39,465 bases of DNA from JAPUDQ01 sp964538665 (lineage in GTDB: Bacteria; Patescibacteriota; Saccharimonadia; Saccharimonadales; Saccharimonadaceae), in assembly GCA_964538665.1 (NCBI GenBank), contig CAZIEB010000004.1, positions 1 to 39,465 of the forward strand. Direction: 5' to 3'. The translations under genes were made by a program, and so were the position numbers. The notes beneath the pieces are model-generated. The model saw nothing but the letters and a program-made list of their open reading frames with translations, was not told the DNA's origin and made no database searches. Positions 22,601-30,147 of this stretch are shown here, piece after piece; the first letter of the stretch is position 1, and every line of letters begins with the position of its first letter.

Positions 22601-24060
22601 CAGACAGCCTCTCCCCCGCCCATGATTTCAGCAACCTGCGTACCAACTTCATCCAGATCCTTCTTTCGAGGTGCGCGCACGACAATCTCTGGCTTGACGC
22701 CATATCTCTCGTGGATACACTTCACCAATTGTTTCATATACTTATCAGTTTGCAGCTTTTTTCGGTGTAAGGCAAATCCGATTTCGAGCTCGAGTGTACC
22801 ATCTACCTGTACGGCGGAGGAATTTTTGATGACACTATACAGTGCGGGAGCTTGTTGTTTCATATCCTGGACAATAGTGTCCCAGTCAATAAGAGCCTCG
22901 CCTGATGTTACGATGGCAGGGGGAGCCGATGCCGCTGCTTTTGCTGGTTGTGATTTCTTCTCGTTGTGTACTACGTCTTTGCTAGGAGGCTTTGTAGTGG
23001 ACTCGGTCTTCTCTGAGATTGTACCTTCGGAATGATTTCGTGAAATTGATGGCTTTGTAGGTGGTGATTTCGCTGCAGTAGCTTTAGCCGGTGCTTTTGG
23101 TGCTGGCGGCTGATTCTTGTCTGAACGCCACATCGCGATAGTTGCGAGCAGCTTCAAATCAGGCGCCCTGCTATGCGCGACTTCGAGGAGCCTATCTATC
23201 AGTTCGTATATCTCTGGATTCTCGGGCGCAACGAGACTAAGGCTCCGCACAAGTTGTTCGGATACTCGTACGGGATGTATGCCTGCGTCTAGCAACTCAC
23301 GTATACCGGCAGTGGCGGCGAGGCTATCATGATTGACGACAGCGGACTGAATTGATTCGAGAAGGCTCGTCGGCGCAAGTCCTAAAAGCGATTCAATATC
23401 TTGTACATTGATCTGAGAATCTTTGAGCGAGGAAACTTGGTCTAACAGGCTCACACTGTCTCGAAAACCGCCATCGCTATGCAGCGCGATAAGGCTGAGC
23501 GCGTCCGTATCGATGTCGATAGATTCTTGTGATGCAATGCGAGACAGATGGTCAGTAATATCCTTGATAGTTCCAGGACGAAAACTAAATCGCTGTGTAC
23601 GGCTGACGATTGTCGCCGGGACTTTGTGTAGCTCGGTAGTGGCAAGTATAAACACTACATGTTGGGGCGGCTCTTCGAGTGTTTTGAGCAGTGCGTTGAA
23701 GCTTTCGCCGGTCAGCATATGGACTTCATCGATGATATAGACTTTGTACTGGGCGCTCGATGGCGCAATATGGACTTTTTCCCTGAGGTCTCGAATATCA
23801 TCTATTCTTCGGTTGCTGGCGGCATCGATCTCTATGATGTCTAAGTGCATCGAATCGTCGCTATACGGCAGATTATTGATGGCGTGGGCGAGTATTCGAG
23901 CAACGCTGGTCTTGCCAGTCCCCCGTGGCCCAGTAAACAGGTAGGCATGGGCAAATACACCTTTGTCTACGGCATTTTTGAGCAGGGTCGTCACATGTGA
24001 CTGACCTACGATTTCATCAAAACCGCGCGAGCGATATTTTCTGTATAATGATTGACTCAC
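22600..24060 (-). CDS. dnaX: DNA polymerase III gamma/tau subunit (clamp loader), lacking the zinc module
   Basis: 486 residues, GTG start with GGGGAAGG upstream. Walker A FTGPRGTGKTS (44-51), Walker B IIDEVHML, SRC motif IVSRTQRFSF. Domain III extends to ~310. A charged Pro/Ala/Lys-rich linker follows (about 315-400), then a tau-like C-terminal domain. The four cysteines that bind zinc in typical DnaX are absent: ILAHAINNLPYSDDSMHL goes straight to IEIDAASN. A -10 (TATAAT) lies about 20-25 bases before the start. It loads the sliding clamp. No programmed frameshift slippery site was noticed. Confidence 0.96.
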   Translation of the reverse strand: MSQSLYRKYRSRGFDEIVGQSHVTTLLKNAVDKGVFAHAYLFTGPRGTGKTSVARILAHAINNLPYSDDSMHLDIIEIDAASNRRIDDIRDLREKVHIAPSSAQYKVYIIDEVHMLTGESFNALLKTLEEPPQHVVFILATTELHKVPATIVSRTQRFSFRPGTIKDITDHLSRIASQESIDIDTDALSLIALHSDGGFRDSVSLLDQVSSLKDSQINVQDIESLLGLAPTSLLESIQSAVVNHDSLAATAGIRELLDAGIHPVRVSEQLVRSLSLVAPENPEIYELIDRLLEVAHSRAPDLKLLATIAMWRSDKNQPPAPKAPAKATAAKSPPTKPSISRNHSEGTISEKTESTTKPPSKDVVHNEKKSQPAKAAASAPPAIVTSGEALIDWDTIVQDMKQQAPALYSVIKNSSAVQVDGTLELEIGFALHRKKLQTDKYMKQLVKCIHERYGVKPEIVVRAPRKKDLDEVGTQVAEIMGGGEAV

Positions 24061-24121
24061 ACCTTCCCCTTTACCTCATTATACCGCGAATACGGTCAGT
24101 GGGGTGGCGTAGATATCACAA

Positions 24122-24319
24122 CTAGGTTCTTGACTGTCTATCGCGATGTTCTTCACGAGCGGCGTGCAGTAACGAGCTAACCCTGGCGAGCTCACCAGCT
24201 AGCTGAAATCTCCGATCATTGCATCTCGCAATGATAATCAACAAGTCTTCCTCGGTTTCAGTACTAAGATTAGGCCTTGTAGGCTGTAAAACCCCATTTT
24301 GTCGATCAACGGATTCCAT
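24122..24319 (-). CDS. Hypothetical small helical protein (65 aa)
   Basis: ATG 24319 to stop 24122. The sequence is mostly one or two charged helices (EDLLIIIARCNDRRFQLAGE, then SSLLHAAREEHRDRQS). It lies alone between dnaX and the next conserved gene, on the same strand, 15 bases after the latter's stop. The spacing pattern and absence of other content favour a real short gene, but I recognise no family; a resemblance to short chorismate mutase-like helices is weak. Confidence 0.4.
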   Translation of the reverse strand: MESVDRQNGVLQPTRPNLSTETEEDLLIIIARCNDRRFQLAGELARVSSLLHAAREEHRDRQSRT

Positions 24320-24334
24320 ATAACGTAACGAGTA

Positions 24335-24841
24335 TTACAGCGCGGCTTCGACTGCAGCCCACACGGCGTCGCGGTTGTCTTCAGGAATTATGATACTAAC
24401 TTGATCGCCGACCTTGGCTTTGAAGTAGGTGACGCTTGCGAGTAATACTCGATATTCTTTGCCGCTAACTTCTACAAAGTAGGCTCCATCGTGTTGGACC
24501 AGTGTTCCGATGACCTGGCGCCTTGCGACAGGACCGATTTGCTTGTAGATAAATCCGCCGTCATCCGCAATGGTCAGCTTGAGAATGTCACCTTCGACTA
24601 GTTTCGATTTACTTGAATAATTTGCCGGAACAGGATAGGTTTTGCCGTCTGGGCCGATCATCCCCTGGCCGTCGAAGACACCTTCAATCACCTTGCCGGC
24701 TACATCTTCTGATTTGCTGCGTGGAATATCTTCCTCGCCAGCAATACTAATCAAAAGCTCTTTTGCCGCAGCAAGATTAGTCTCTGCCTCTTGTATGAGT
24801 GACCTAAGTCGTTTTACTTGTTTTTCTGGTAAGTCAGACAT
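24335..24841 (-). CDS. Conserved patescibacterial protein: coiled coil plus beta-rich domain
   Basis: 168 residues from ATG 24841 (AAGGA 8 bases upstream; an ATG three codons earlier has none). Residues 1-40 form a coiled coil (LPEKQVKRLRSLIQEAETNL). The rest is beta-rich with two similar halves (KLVEGDILKLTI and ...YFKAKVGDQVSIII) that could be OB- or SH3-like. Proteins of this look are common and conserved in Candidate Phyla Radiation genomes, to my recollection near translation and replication genes; function is unknown. It is one of the reasons for placing the window in that group. Confidence 0.6.
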   Translation of the reverse strand: MSDLPEKQVKRLRSLIQEAETNLAAAKELLISIAGEEDIPRSKSEDVAGKVIEGVFDGQGMIGPDGKTYPVPANYSSKSKLVEGDILKLTIADDGGFIYKQIGPVARRQVIGTLVQHDGAYFVEVSGKEYRVLLASVTYFKAKVGDQVSIIIPEDNRDAVWAAVEAAL

Positions 24842-24973
24842 TGCTCGCATCCTTGTCTGTTTATTTGATGGTAATTACCTTGAGCGTATCATTTAGGGTG
24901 GTTTGTGTCAAGCATATTTGGGTAAAGCCTTATCCACAAGCTCAACGGATAGTACGCCCAAGTCGTTGTATAT

Positions 24974-25020
24974 TTTGTCCTGGACAAATCAAATCCCGCC
25001 AGGTATTTTAGGCGGGATTT
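24974..25020 (-). terminator. Terminator-like hairpin after rplL
   Basis: A perfect 10-bp stem (24991-25000 with 25011-25020, AAATCCCGCC/GGCGGGATTT) lies 32 bases past the rplL stop. On the minus strand the T content after the stem is modest. A second small palindrome TTTGTCC-T-GGACAAA follows at 24974-24988. Confidence 0.6.
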
Positions 25021-25051
25021 GTCATAACATCTCTAATCATGTGCGTCAAAA

Positions 25052-25435
25052 CTAGCTAAGTTCTACAGTTGCGCCAGCGTCTTCGAGCGCTTTTTTGGCG
25101 GCATCAGCGTCTTCTTTGCTGACCTTTTCCTTGATTGGACTTGGAGCGTTGTCGACGAGTGCTTTTGCTTCACCGAGTCCGAGGCCAGTCAAGTCTTTCA
25201 CAGCCTTGATGACTGCTACTTTTTGTGACCCACCGTCTTTGAGTGTGACGGTAAATTCTGATTTCTCGTCTGCGGCTGCAGCACCGGCGTCACCGCCAGC
25301 TGCAGGACCAGCTACAGCGACTGCAGCGGCTGCTGGCTCGATACCGTATTCGTCTTTGAGGACGTTCTTGAGTTCATTGACTTCAAGAACCGTAAGTTTT
25401 GTCAGCTCTTCAGCGAGCTTCTTTACATCTGCCAT
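25052..25435 (-). CDS. rplL: 50S ribosomal protein L7/L12
   Basis: 127 residues. N-terminal dimerisation helices (VKKLAEELTKLTVLEVNELK), an Ala/Gly-rich hinge (about 36-55), and a C-terminal factor-binding domain with VIKAVKDLTGLGLGEAKAL. This is the flexible stalk that recruits translation GTPases. Second gene of the rplJ-rplL operon, separated by 102 bases that show only short imperfect repeats. Confidence 0.98.
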   Translation of the reverse strand: MADVKKLAEELTKLTVLEVNELKNVLKDEYGIEPAAAAVAVAGPAAGGDAGAAAADEKSEFTVTLKDGGSQKVAVIKAVKDLTGLGLGEAKALVDNAPSPIKEKVSKEDADAAKKALEDAGATVELS

Positions 25436-25537
25436 AATTGTTCTCCTTCGCTAGTAGCGTATAGCTCATAGCTGATAATAAGTTGTCATTTTTTCAAGGG
25501 TTCACTATTGGCTATTAGCCACTAGCTATAAGCTTGA

Positions 25538-26059
25538 TTATGCTGCTTTTGCTTCGACTCCATCGAGCAGGGCGTGCAAATTGCCCGAGAGCGCATTAGT
25601 AACATCGTGAACTGGTGAGAGTAGTTGTGCAACCACTTCTGCGACCAATTGGTTTTTGCTTGGCAAGCTTGCAAGCGCCGTCACTTCTTCGGTAGTGAGT
25701 ACCGAACCAGTGTTATCGTATCCTGCGACAAGCTGTATGCTTGGCGTTGTTTTCGAAAACGTATGCAAGACCTGAGCAGGAGCAACTTCGTCCTCGGTAC
25801 TGTAGGCGTAGAGCAGCTGGCCAGTCAAAAGACTTGTGTCTGATTTCTCAAACCCTTTCGACTGTTCCATTGCTGTGCGGACAAGACGGTTTTTAATGAC
25901 CCGTATGCCGACCCCTGCTTCGCGAGCCTGACGTCGTAATTGCTGAAGTTCAGCAACACTTGTGCCGTCGTACTGAGCTGCTACGGTCATCTTTGCCGTC
26001 GCGAGTACATCACGAAACTCTGTTACTAACGCTTGTTTTTTATCGCGTGAAATTGCCAT
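25538..26059 (-). CDS. rplJ: 50S ribosomal protein L10
   Basis: 173 residues: MAISRDKKQALVTEF then TVAAQYDGTSVAELQQLRR (rRNA-binding domain), GVGIRVIKNRLVRTAM, and C-terminal helices for L7/L12 dimers. SD GAAGGAG precedes ATG 26059. The L10(L12)n complex feeds back on its own leader (26118-26230). Confidence 0.97.
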   Translation of the reverse strand: MAISRDKKQALVTEFRDVLATAKMTVAAQYDGTSVAELQQLRRQAREAGVGIRVIKNRLVRTAMEQSKGFEKSDTSLLTGQLLYAYSTEDEVAPAQVLHTFSKTTPSIQLVAGYDNTGSVLTTEEVTALASLPSKNQLVAEVVAQLLSPVHDVTNALSGNLHALLDGVEAKAA

Positions 26060-26117
26060 TCATCGCTCCTTCAAACGTTATATTTACTTATATGATTAGA
26101 GTTGTTAAGGATCTCGT

Positions 26118-26230
26118 TACAAAAAAATGGCCTTTCGGCCAGACAAGACACGTGCAAAAAAGCACTTGTTGCCTCGGTAGCATTCTTAATCAGCTGGTGT
26201 GCTGACGCTACTGTCTCTGGTAACGACTCG
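26118..26230 (-). ncRNA. Ribosomal protein L10 leader
   Basis: Read on the minus strand from the predicted start near 26228, the leader contains AGAGACAGTAG and, after a helix, TGCTACCGAGGCAACAAGTG. This matches the conserved core of the L10 leader family (AGACAGUAG... CUACCGAGG), where L10(L12)4 binds. A GTGC/GCAC hairpin (26165-26152) and then the attenuator stem follow. It controls rplJ-rplL in response to free L10. Confidence 0.8.
26121..26142 (-). terminator. Attenuator terminator in the L10 leader
   Basis: On the minus strand: TGGCC, GAAA loop, GGCCA, then seven T. This compact Rho-independent terminator is about 60 bases before rplJ, so readthrough decides expression. Confidence 0.85.
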
Positions 26231-26234
26231 CTAC

Positions 26235-26263
26235 ATCATACCACAAGATGTGAGCGCTTACAA
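26235..26263 (-). promoter_or_regulatory. Promoter of the rplJ-rplL operon
   Basis: Minus strand: TTGTAA (26263-26258), 17-base spacer, TATGAT (26240-26235). The transcript starts near 26228, at the beginning of the L10 leader. It is divergent from the 26270-26298 promoter, with only 6 bases between the two -35 boxes. Confidence 0.75.
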
Positions 26264-26269
26264 GAATCA

Positions 26270-26298
26270 TTGTATAATAATGAAAAGTGTGCTATAAT
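26270..26298 (+). promoter_or_regulatory. Promoter of the orphan gene at 26307 (leaderless)
   Basis: TTGTAT (26270-26275), 17-base spacer, TATAAT (26293-26298), ATG at 26307. The GTGTGCTATAATA block is shared with the TrpRS-like gene promoter. Confidence 0.75.
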
Positions 26299-26306
26299 AT
26301 AATATT

Positions 26307-27134
26307 ATGCCAAAAATTGCTCATAGCGATGGCTTTGCCGAAAAACCTGAAAGCAAAGAGAATCGTCCTCCAGAAACAAGATTTGATGAAGATCAGCACA
26401 CAGTAACTAACAACATCGAGCAATTGATGAGCTGTGGTTATACTTTTTGGGAGGCGCAAGAACTGATGCCTACTATTGTTGCTGGCATCAAATCGGAACG
26501 CGCGTACCGCAGAGAACAGCAACAGACCCTAAAGGCGCTTGGTTTTACTGTCGGAAGAGCATTATACCGTGATTTTATAGCACCCGACGAAGCGGGACGC
26601 TTACTCGCCAATTTTAATAGCGTAATAGAAGATAACCCAGATCTGCCACCAGTCGGTCTTGAACTTGGTCATATTGAATTAGGGAGTGGTGACCATGCTG
26701 TAATCCCATCACGTAAAGAACTAGATGATTTTGGAGTAAAAGTAATCAATGCAGCGGGACTAGAAGAGGTTTCTCTAGATGCACATAGCGTAGATCCAAG
26801 TGCTCGGACAGCCCTAATTAGGCAGCAGAAAGTCGACGGGGCGCCCGAGATTCTCGCTAGAGGACGAACAAATTTCCCGGTTAGAGATTTGGGTAATACT
26901 GGAGTAAATCTGTTTGTGAGAGTGTCCGTGGGATATATTGATCCGAAAACACCGTTCGAGAATCATGATAATTTTCGTGTAAGAGAACTCCATCAACAAT
27001 TTATGGATATCGTGGCATCAAAAAATGAAACACGGGGTATAGTGTTGTTAGACAAAAAGTCAAAATCAATCGGTCATCCTCTCGCAACAACATTAGTTGC
27101 ATATCATCGAGGTTCCCTTCACAATACGCAGTAA
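26307..27134 (+). CDS. Hypothetical protein, no family recognised
   Basis: 275 residues, soluble, acidic N-terminus (PESKENRPPETRFDEDQ), a helical segment (NIEQLMSCGYTFWEAQELMP), and a C-terminal beta/alpha part with TNFPVRDLGNTGVNLFVRVS and GIVLLDKKSKSIGHP. There are no cysteine clusters, P-loop or transmembrane helices. It opens a long plus-strand run: folA follows after 24 bases with its own -10 box. It has a strong leaderless promoter back to back with that of rplJ, so it may be highly transcribed. Function unknown. Confidence 0.6.
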   Translation: MPKIAHSDGFAEKPESKENRPPETRFDEDQHTVTNNIEQLMSCGYTFWEAQELMPTIVAGIKSERAYRREQQQTLKALGFTVGRALYRDFIAPDEAGRLLANFNSVIEDNPDLPPVGLELGHIELGSGDHAVIPSRKELDDFGVKVINAAGLEEVSLDAHSVDPSARTALIRQQKVDGAPEILARGRTNFPVRDLGNTGVNLFVRVSVGYIDPKTPFENHDNFRVRELHQQFMDIVASKNETRGIVLLDKKSKSIGHPLATTLVAYHRGSLHNTQ

Positions 27135-27158
27135 ACCAATGCTTGTTATACTGGGTAT

Positions 27159-27638
27159 ATGATAAGTCTCATTGTTGCAAAAGCCAGAAATGGCATTATC
27201 GGTTCCAATAATGACCTCCCCTGGTATTTGCCTGCCGATTTACGCCACTTCAAAGAAGTCACTATGGGGCATACCGTTGTGATGGGGCGCAAAACGTTTG
27301 AGTCGATACTCCAGCGACTTGGCAAACCCCTGCCCGATCGTAAGAACGTTGTTATTACGCGTGATCGATTGTTTTCCTACCCAGGCGTCACTATTATTCA
27401 CGATGTAGCTGACATCTCTACGCTTGGTGACTGTTTTGTGATAGGTGGCGCAGAGATTTATCGTCAAACCATCAACATGGCTGATCGACTCTACATCACG
27501 GAAGTCCATGCCGATATTGAAGGTGATACGTTTTTCCCTGACATCAACTCATCATGGAAAGAAATATCCCGCGAGCAACACCAGGCCGACGATAAGAACC
27601 AATTTGATTACGATTTTGTAGTGTATGAAGCTATCTGA
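27159..27638 (+). CDS. folA: Dihydrofolate reductase
   Basis: 159 residues. MISLIVAKARNGIIGSNNDL, then PWYLPADLRHFK, VVMGRKTFES, NVVITRD and CFVIGGAEIYRQ match DHFR, which reduces dihydrofolate with NADPH. It supplies tetrahydrofolate consumed by ThyA, encoded last in the same run. A -10 (TATACT, 27147-27152) is 6 bases from ATG, so the mRNA is probably leaderless. The next gene begins 14 bases before its end. Confidence 0.95.
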   Translation: MISLIVAKARNGIIGSNNDLPWYLPADLRHFKEVTMGHTVVMGRKTFESILQRLGKPLPDRKNVVITRDRLFSYPGVTIIHDVADISTLGDCFVIGGAEIYRQTINMADRLYITEVHADIEGDTFFPDINSSWKEISREQHQADDKNQFDYDFVVYEAI

Positions 27639-28632
27639 GCCACAGCTCGCAGCTGCGCTCAAGTTTTACGGGCACTCAATGACGCGCGTTGATTTTATCG
27701 AAAGTGGGTACCGGAACACCTCTCACATCGTAGAGGTTTCTGGTGGCGGTTTATACAACTTGATAGTGTATAAAAATGAACCTGGTGTACATCAGCTGAT
27801 AGCACATATCAATTTGTTTTCGCTGCACCTGCGCTCTAGTGGTATCCCTGTGCGCTACCCTGTCGATTCAAGAATACTAAAAATGCAAAATTCTGTCGGC
27901 ACTCGATACGCATCCTTGTACAGCTTCGAGCGAGGCTCGACAATAGCCTGGGAAATGTATTCGATGAAGCATATAAAACTACTGGGGATGGCCATGGGTC
28001 ATTTTCATTCAGCCGCAGAGACCTATGGAGGGAATTTGCCCGTTGCGACGATGAATTATCGACGGATTGTTGGCCGTATGGAGCGGTATTTCGTAGATAC
28101 AAGTGTGTCAGCCGCGATTGCAAGTAAATTATCATTGCAGGTAGTATTTCCTTACTATAAGATGCGATCTTGGCTGGATGTGCTCGATACTCTGCCGAAT
28201 CAACAACCGCTTCACATGGATATGGTGAGAGGAAACGTGCTGTTCAGACCAGCTGATGACAGTGATGCGTTTGTGGTTGGCGGATTGGCATTATCTGGGA
28301 TACTTGATCTGGAAAGAGCGTCAATCGGTCATCCAATCTTTGATCTTGCTCGAACGCATGCATTTTTACTCGTCGATTGTCCAAAATCTCCAGAGAAGAT
28401 TAGAAAATACCTACTAAATTCAGGGTACCAAAAAAGAGGTGGCCGTACATTTAGAGATATCCTGGGCGGTCGTGATTTTGATGAACTATACAATAAAATA
28501 ATTATGTTATTTTTGATGTATGACTTTTATAAGTTTCTGAAACAAAACCCTTATGAATCATTAGTATCAAATCATCACTATATTCGTACGCGAGATATTT
28601 TACTCGACAGGAAGATGCTACAATATAAGTAA
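27625..28632 (+). CDS. Phosphotransferase family kinase in the dTMP operon
   Basis: 335 residues of the APH/choline-kinase-like fold. N-lobe: DFIESGYRNTSHIVEVS and YNLIVYKNEPGV. Catalytic loop: PLHMDMVRGNVLF, where the usual H-G-D is H-M-D. Metal motif: SGILDLERASIGHPIFDLAR. The substrate is unknown. The start overlaps folA by 14 bases, so it is part of the operon. Homoserine/choline/sugar kinases of this fold are all possible; being coupled to thymidylate synthesis hints at a nucleoside- or folate-related substrate, but that is inference. Confidence 0.75.
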   Translation: MKLSEPQLAAALKFYGHSMTRVDFIESGYRNTSHIVEVSGGGLYNLIVYKNEPGVHQLIAHINLFSLHLRSSGIPVRYPVDSRILKMQNSVGTRYASLYSFERGSTIAWEMYSMKHIKLLGMAMGHFHSAAETYGGNLPVATMNYRRIVGRMERYFVDTSVSAAIASKLSLQVVFPYYKMRSWLDVLDTLPNQQPLHMDMVRGNVLFRPADDSDAFVVGGLALSGILDLERASIGHPIFDLARTHAFLLVDCPKSPEKIRKYLLNSGYQKRGGRTFRDILGGRDFDELYNKIIMLFLMYDFYKFLKQNPYESLVSNHHYIRTRDILLDRKMLQYK

Positions 28633-28647
28633 TCAAGGGGGACAGAA

Positions 28648-29202
28648 ATGACAGCATGGCGTAAGCGTTTAATTTCGCAAAGTGATTTATTGTCACTAGG
28701 TGATCAACTAAGAAAAGCAAATAAAAAAATTGTATTTACCGCCGGTAGTTGGGACTTAATTCATTCAGGGCAATGTCGTTATCTTGAGAAGGCCAAATCA
28801 TATGGCGATGTACTTGTCGTGGGGGTGAGTAGCAACGACGCTATCAAAAGGGTGAAAGGCCCAAACAAACCTATTCTTGATGAAAAGATACGCGCGGAAA
28901 TGTTGACCTTCCTTGCGTCCGTCGATTTTGTCACAATATTGCCCGAACCAAGCTGTGTCCCTTCGCTCGGCCTGCTAAAACCCGATGTATACATAACCGT
29001 TCAAGAGGATTGGACAAGTGAATATAAACAATCTAAAGAATACAAAACGGTAACAAATTACGGGGGCGAAGTATTGGTTGTTGATAGGCAGTCAACGAGC
29101 ATTTCGACTACTCAGATATTACAAAGAGCAATCGGTGGTCACCTTAGTGATGTGTTGAAAGATTTTATGCAATATCGAAAAGAGCCGCTCAAGGAAAAGT
29201 AA
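28648..29202 (+). CDS. Cytidylyltransferase-like nucleotidyltransferase (RfaE/TagD-like)
   Basis: 184 residues, strong SD (GGGGGA) 6-8 bases before ATG. Rossmann-like nucleotidyltransferase: TAGSWDLIHSGQCRYLEKAK, then VGVSSNDAIKRVKGPNKP and, C-terminal, STSISTTQIL (usual IS-[ST]-T-x-I). The nucleotide-binding HxGH motif reads HSGQ (39-42), with Gln for the second His. Relatives activate glycerol-3-P, ethanolamine-P, choline-P or heptose-P with CTP or ATP. Following a kinase it could activate that kinase's product. Its stop overlaps the HIT gene ATG (TAATG). Confidence 0.8.
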   Translation: MTAWRKRLISQSDLLSLGDQLRKANKKIVFTAGSWDLIHSGQCRYLEKAKSYGDVLVVGVSSNDAIKRVKGPNKPILDEKIRAEMLTFLASVDFVTILPEPSCVPSLGLLKPDVYITVQEDWTSEYKQSKEYKTVTNYGGEVLVVDRQSTSISTTQILQRAIGGHLSDVLKDFMQYRKEPLKEK

Positions 29203-29732
29203 TGCGAATTTCACATAAACAAAAGCAAATCGAAGAGTCGTACAGAACTGCACGCACGTCCGGGGCGTATGATCAGATCTGGCAGACAGTCGGACGCTGC
29301 GTGTTTTGCGATCACGATGATACCCAAAAACACCATGAGGTTTATGAAGAAGATGGTGTATACATGACGGTGCCTGCCTACGCCTATATCGACGGGCATC
29401 TGCTCGTTATCCCTCGGCGACACGTCCGCTCGGTCAAAGAATTGACCAGGTTGGAATGGCAAACGATGCGCAAAATGTTTTATCTCGCCAAGAAAATGAT
29501 ACGTGACGTACATGGTGTCAAAGGCATGCAGATTGTGCAAAAAGACGGCGTCGACGCCCAGAGCACAGTAGAGCATCTGCATTTTCACTGCATTCCGTTT
29601 GACTCACCGGACCTCAGTAGCTGGAATTACCGAGAACTGGCCGATACACCATATGAAAACGCCAAGAAATACCGCGCGATTAATGACAAGATGCAAAATT
29701 TAGCCAAGCGATTTAGTAAGAAATATGAATGA
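29202..29732 (+). CDS. HIT family nucleotide hydrolase/transferase
   Basis: 176 residues. CVFC near 33-36 and HH at 44-45 suggest a zinc site. GHLLVIPRRHVRS and the catalytic HLHFHCIP (HLHFH at 125-129) define a HIT-domain protein, which acts on nucleotide-phosphate linkages such as AMP-lysine, ApnA or NDP-sugars. It is coupled on both sides (ATG in the upstream stop; 8-base overlap with the deaminase). A kinase, a nucleotidyltransferase and a HIT enzyme in a row suggest formation and turnover of one nucleotide-linked intermediate. Confidence 0.9.
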   Translation: MRISHKQKQIEESYRTARTSGAYDQIWQTVGRCVFCDHDDTQKHHEVYEEDGVYMTVPAYAYIDGHLLVIPRRHVRSVKELTRLEWQTMRKMFYLAKKMIRDVHGVKGMQIVQKDGVDAQSTVEHLHFHCIPFDSPDLSSWNYRELADTPYENAKKYRAINDKMQNLAKRFSKKYE

Positions 29733-30147
29733 TATATCGACATATCGATACCTGGCAAAACCTCTCAAGAAACTAGCGAAAGTTCCGCAGGTCAGGCTCG
29801 GCGGGGTAGCCTGTTTCATCATCAAAAACAACTCGATTGTGTCTAGCGGGATGAATCACAACCCAACGGGTGGACCGATGGAGTATGAAGTAGATGGCAA
29901 ACTGATGACTCGTCCCGAAGTCATCCACGCAGAAGTTGCTGCGATTAATGCAGCCGCAGAAAATAATGTCGACATATCTGGGTCTGTCCTATTCATGACG
30001 ATGTCACCGTGTATCAATTGCGCGAAAGCGATTACCAAAACACCGATAGAAGAAGTTATTTATATGTATGACTGGTGGGATAAGGCCGCACTCCAAATAT
30101 TACATGACGCAGGCATCAAAACGAAAAAACTAAAGGAGGATTCATGA
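29725..30147 (+). CDS. dCMP deaminase-like zinc-dependent deaminase
   Basis: 140 residues. Zinc motifs HAEVAAINAA (His68-Ala-Glu70) and SPCINCAKAI (Cys96, Cys99), with N-terminal GGVACFIIKNNSIVSSGMN. The CDA-fold order fits the dCMP/Blasticidin/ComEB branch. It would deaminate dCMP to dUMP, the ThyA substrate; ThyA follows with a four-base overlap (ATGA), supporting that role. Confidence 0.88.
   Translation: MNDISTYRYLAKPLKKLAKVPQVRLGGVACFIIKNNSIVSSGMNHNPTGGPMEYEVDGKLMTRPEVIHAEVAAINAAAENNVDISGSVLFMTMSPCINCAKAITKTPIEEVIYMYDWWDKAALQILHDAGIKTKKLKEDS

Noticed and set aside
22528..23035. Plus-strand ORFs opposite dnaX
   Set aside because: Antisense shadows; Ser/Arg-rich composition and no ribosome site.
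25095..25454. 119-residue plus-strand ORF opposite rplL
   Set aside because: Shadow of the Ala/Gly-rich rplL gene; Ser/Ala-rich with no motif.
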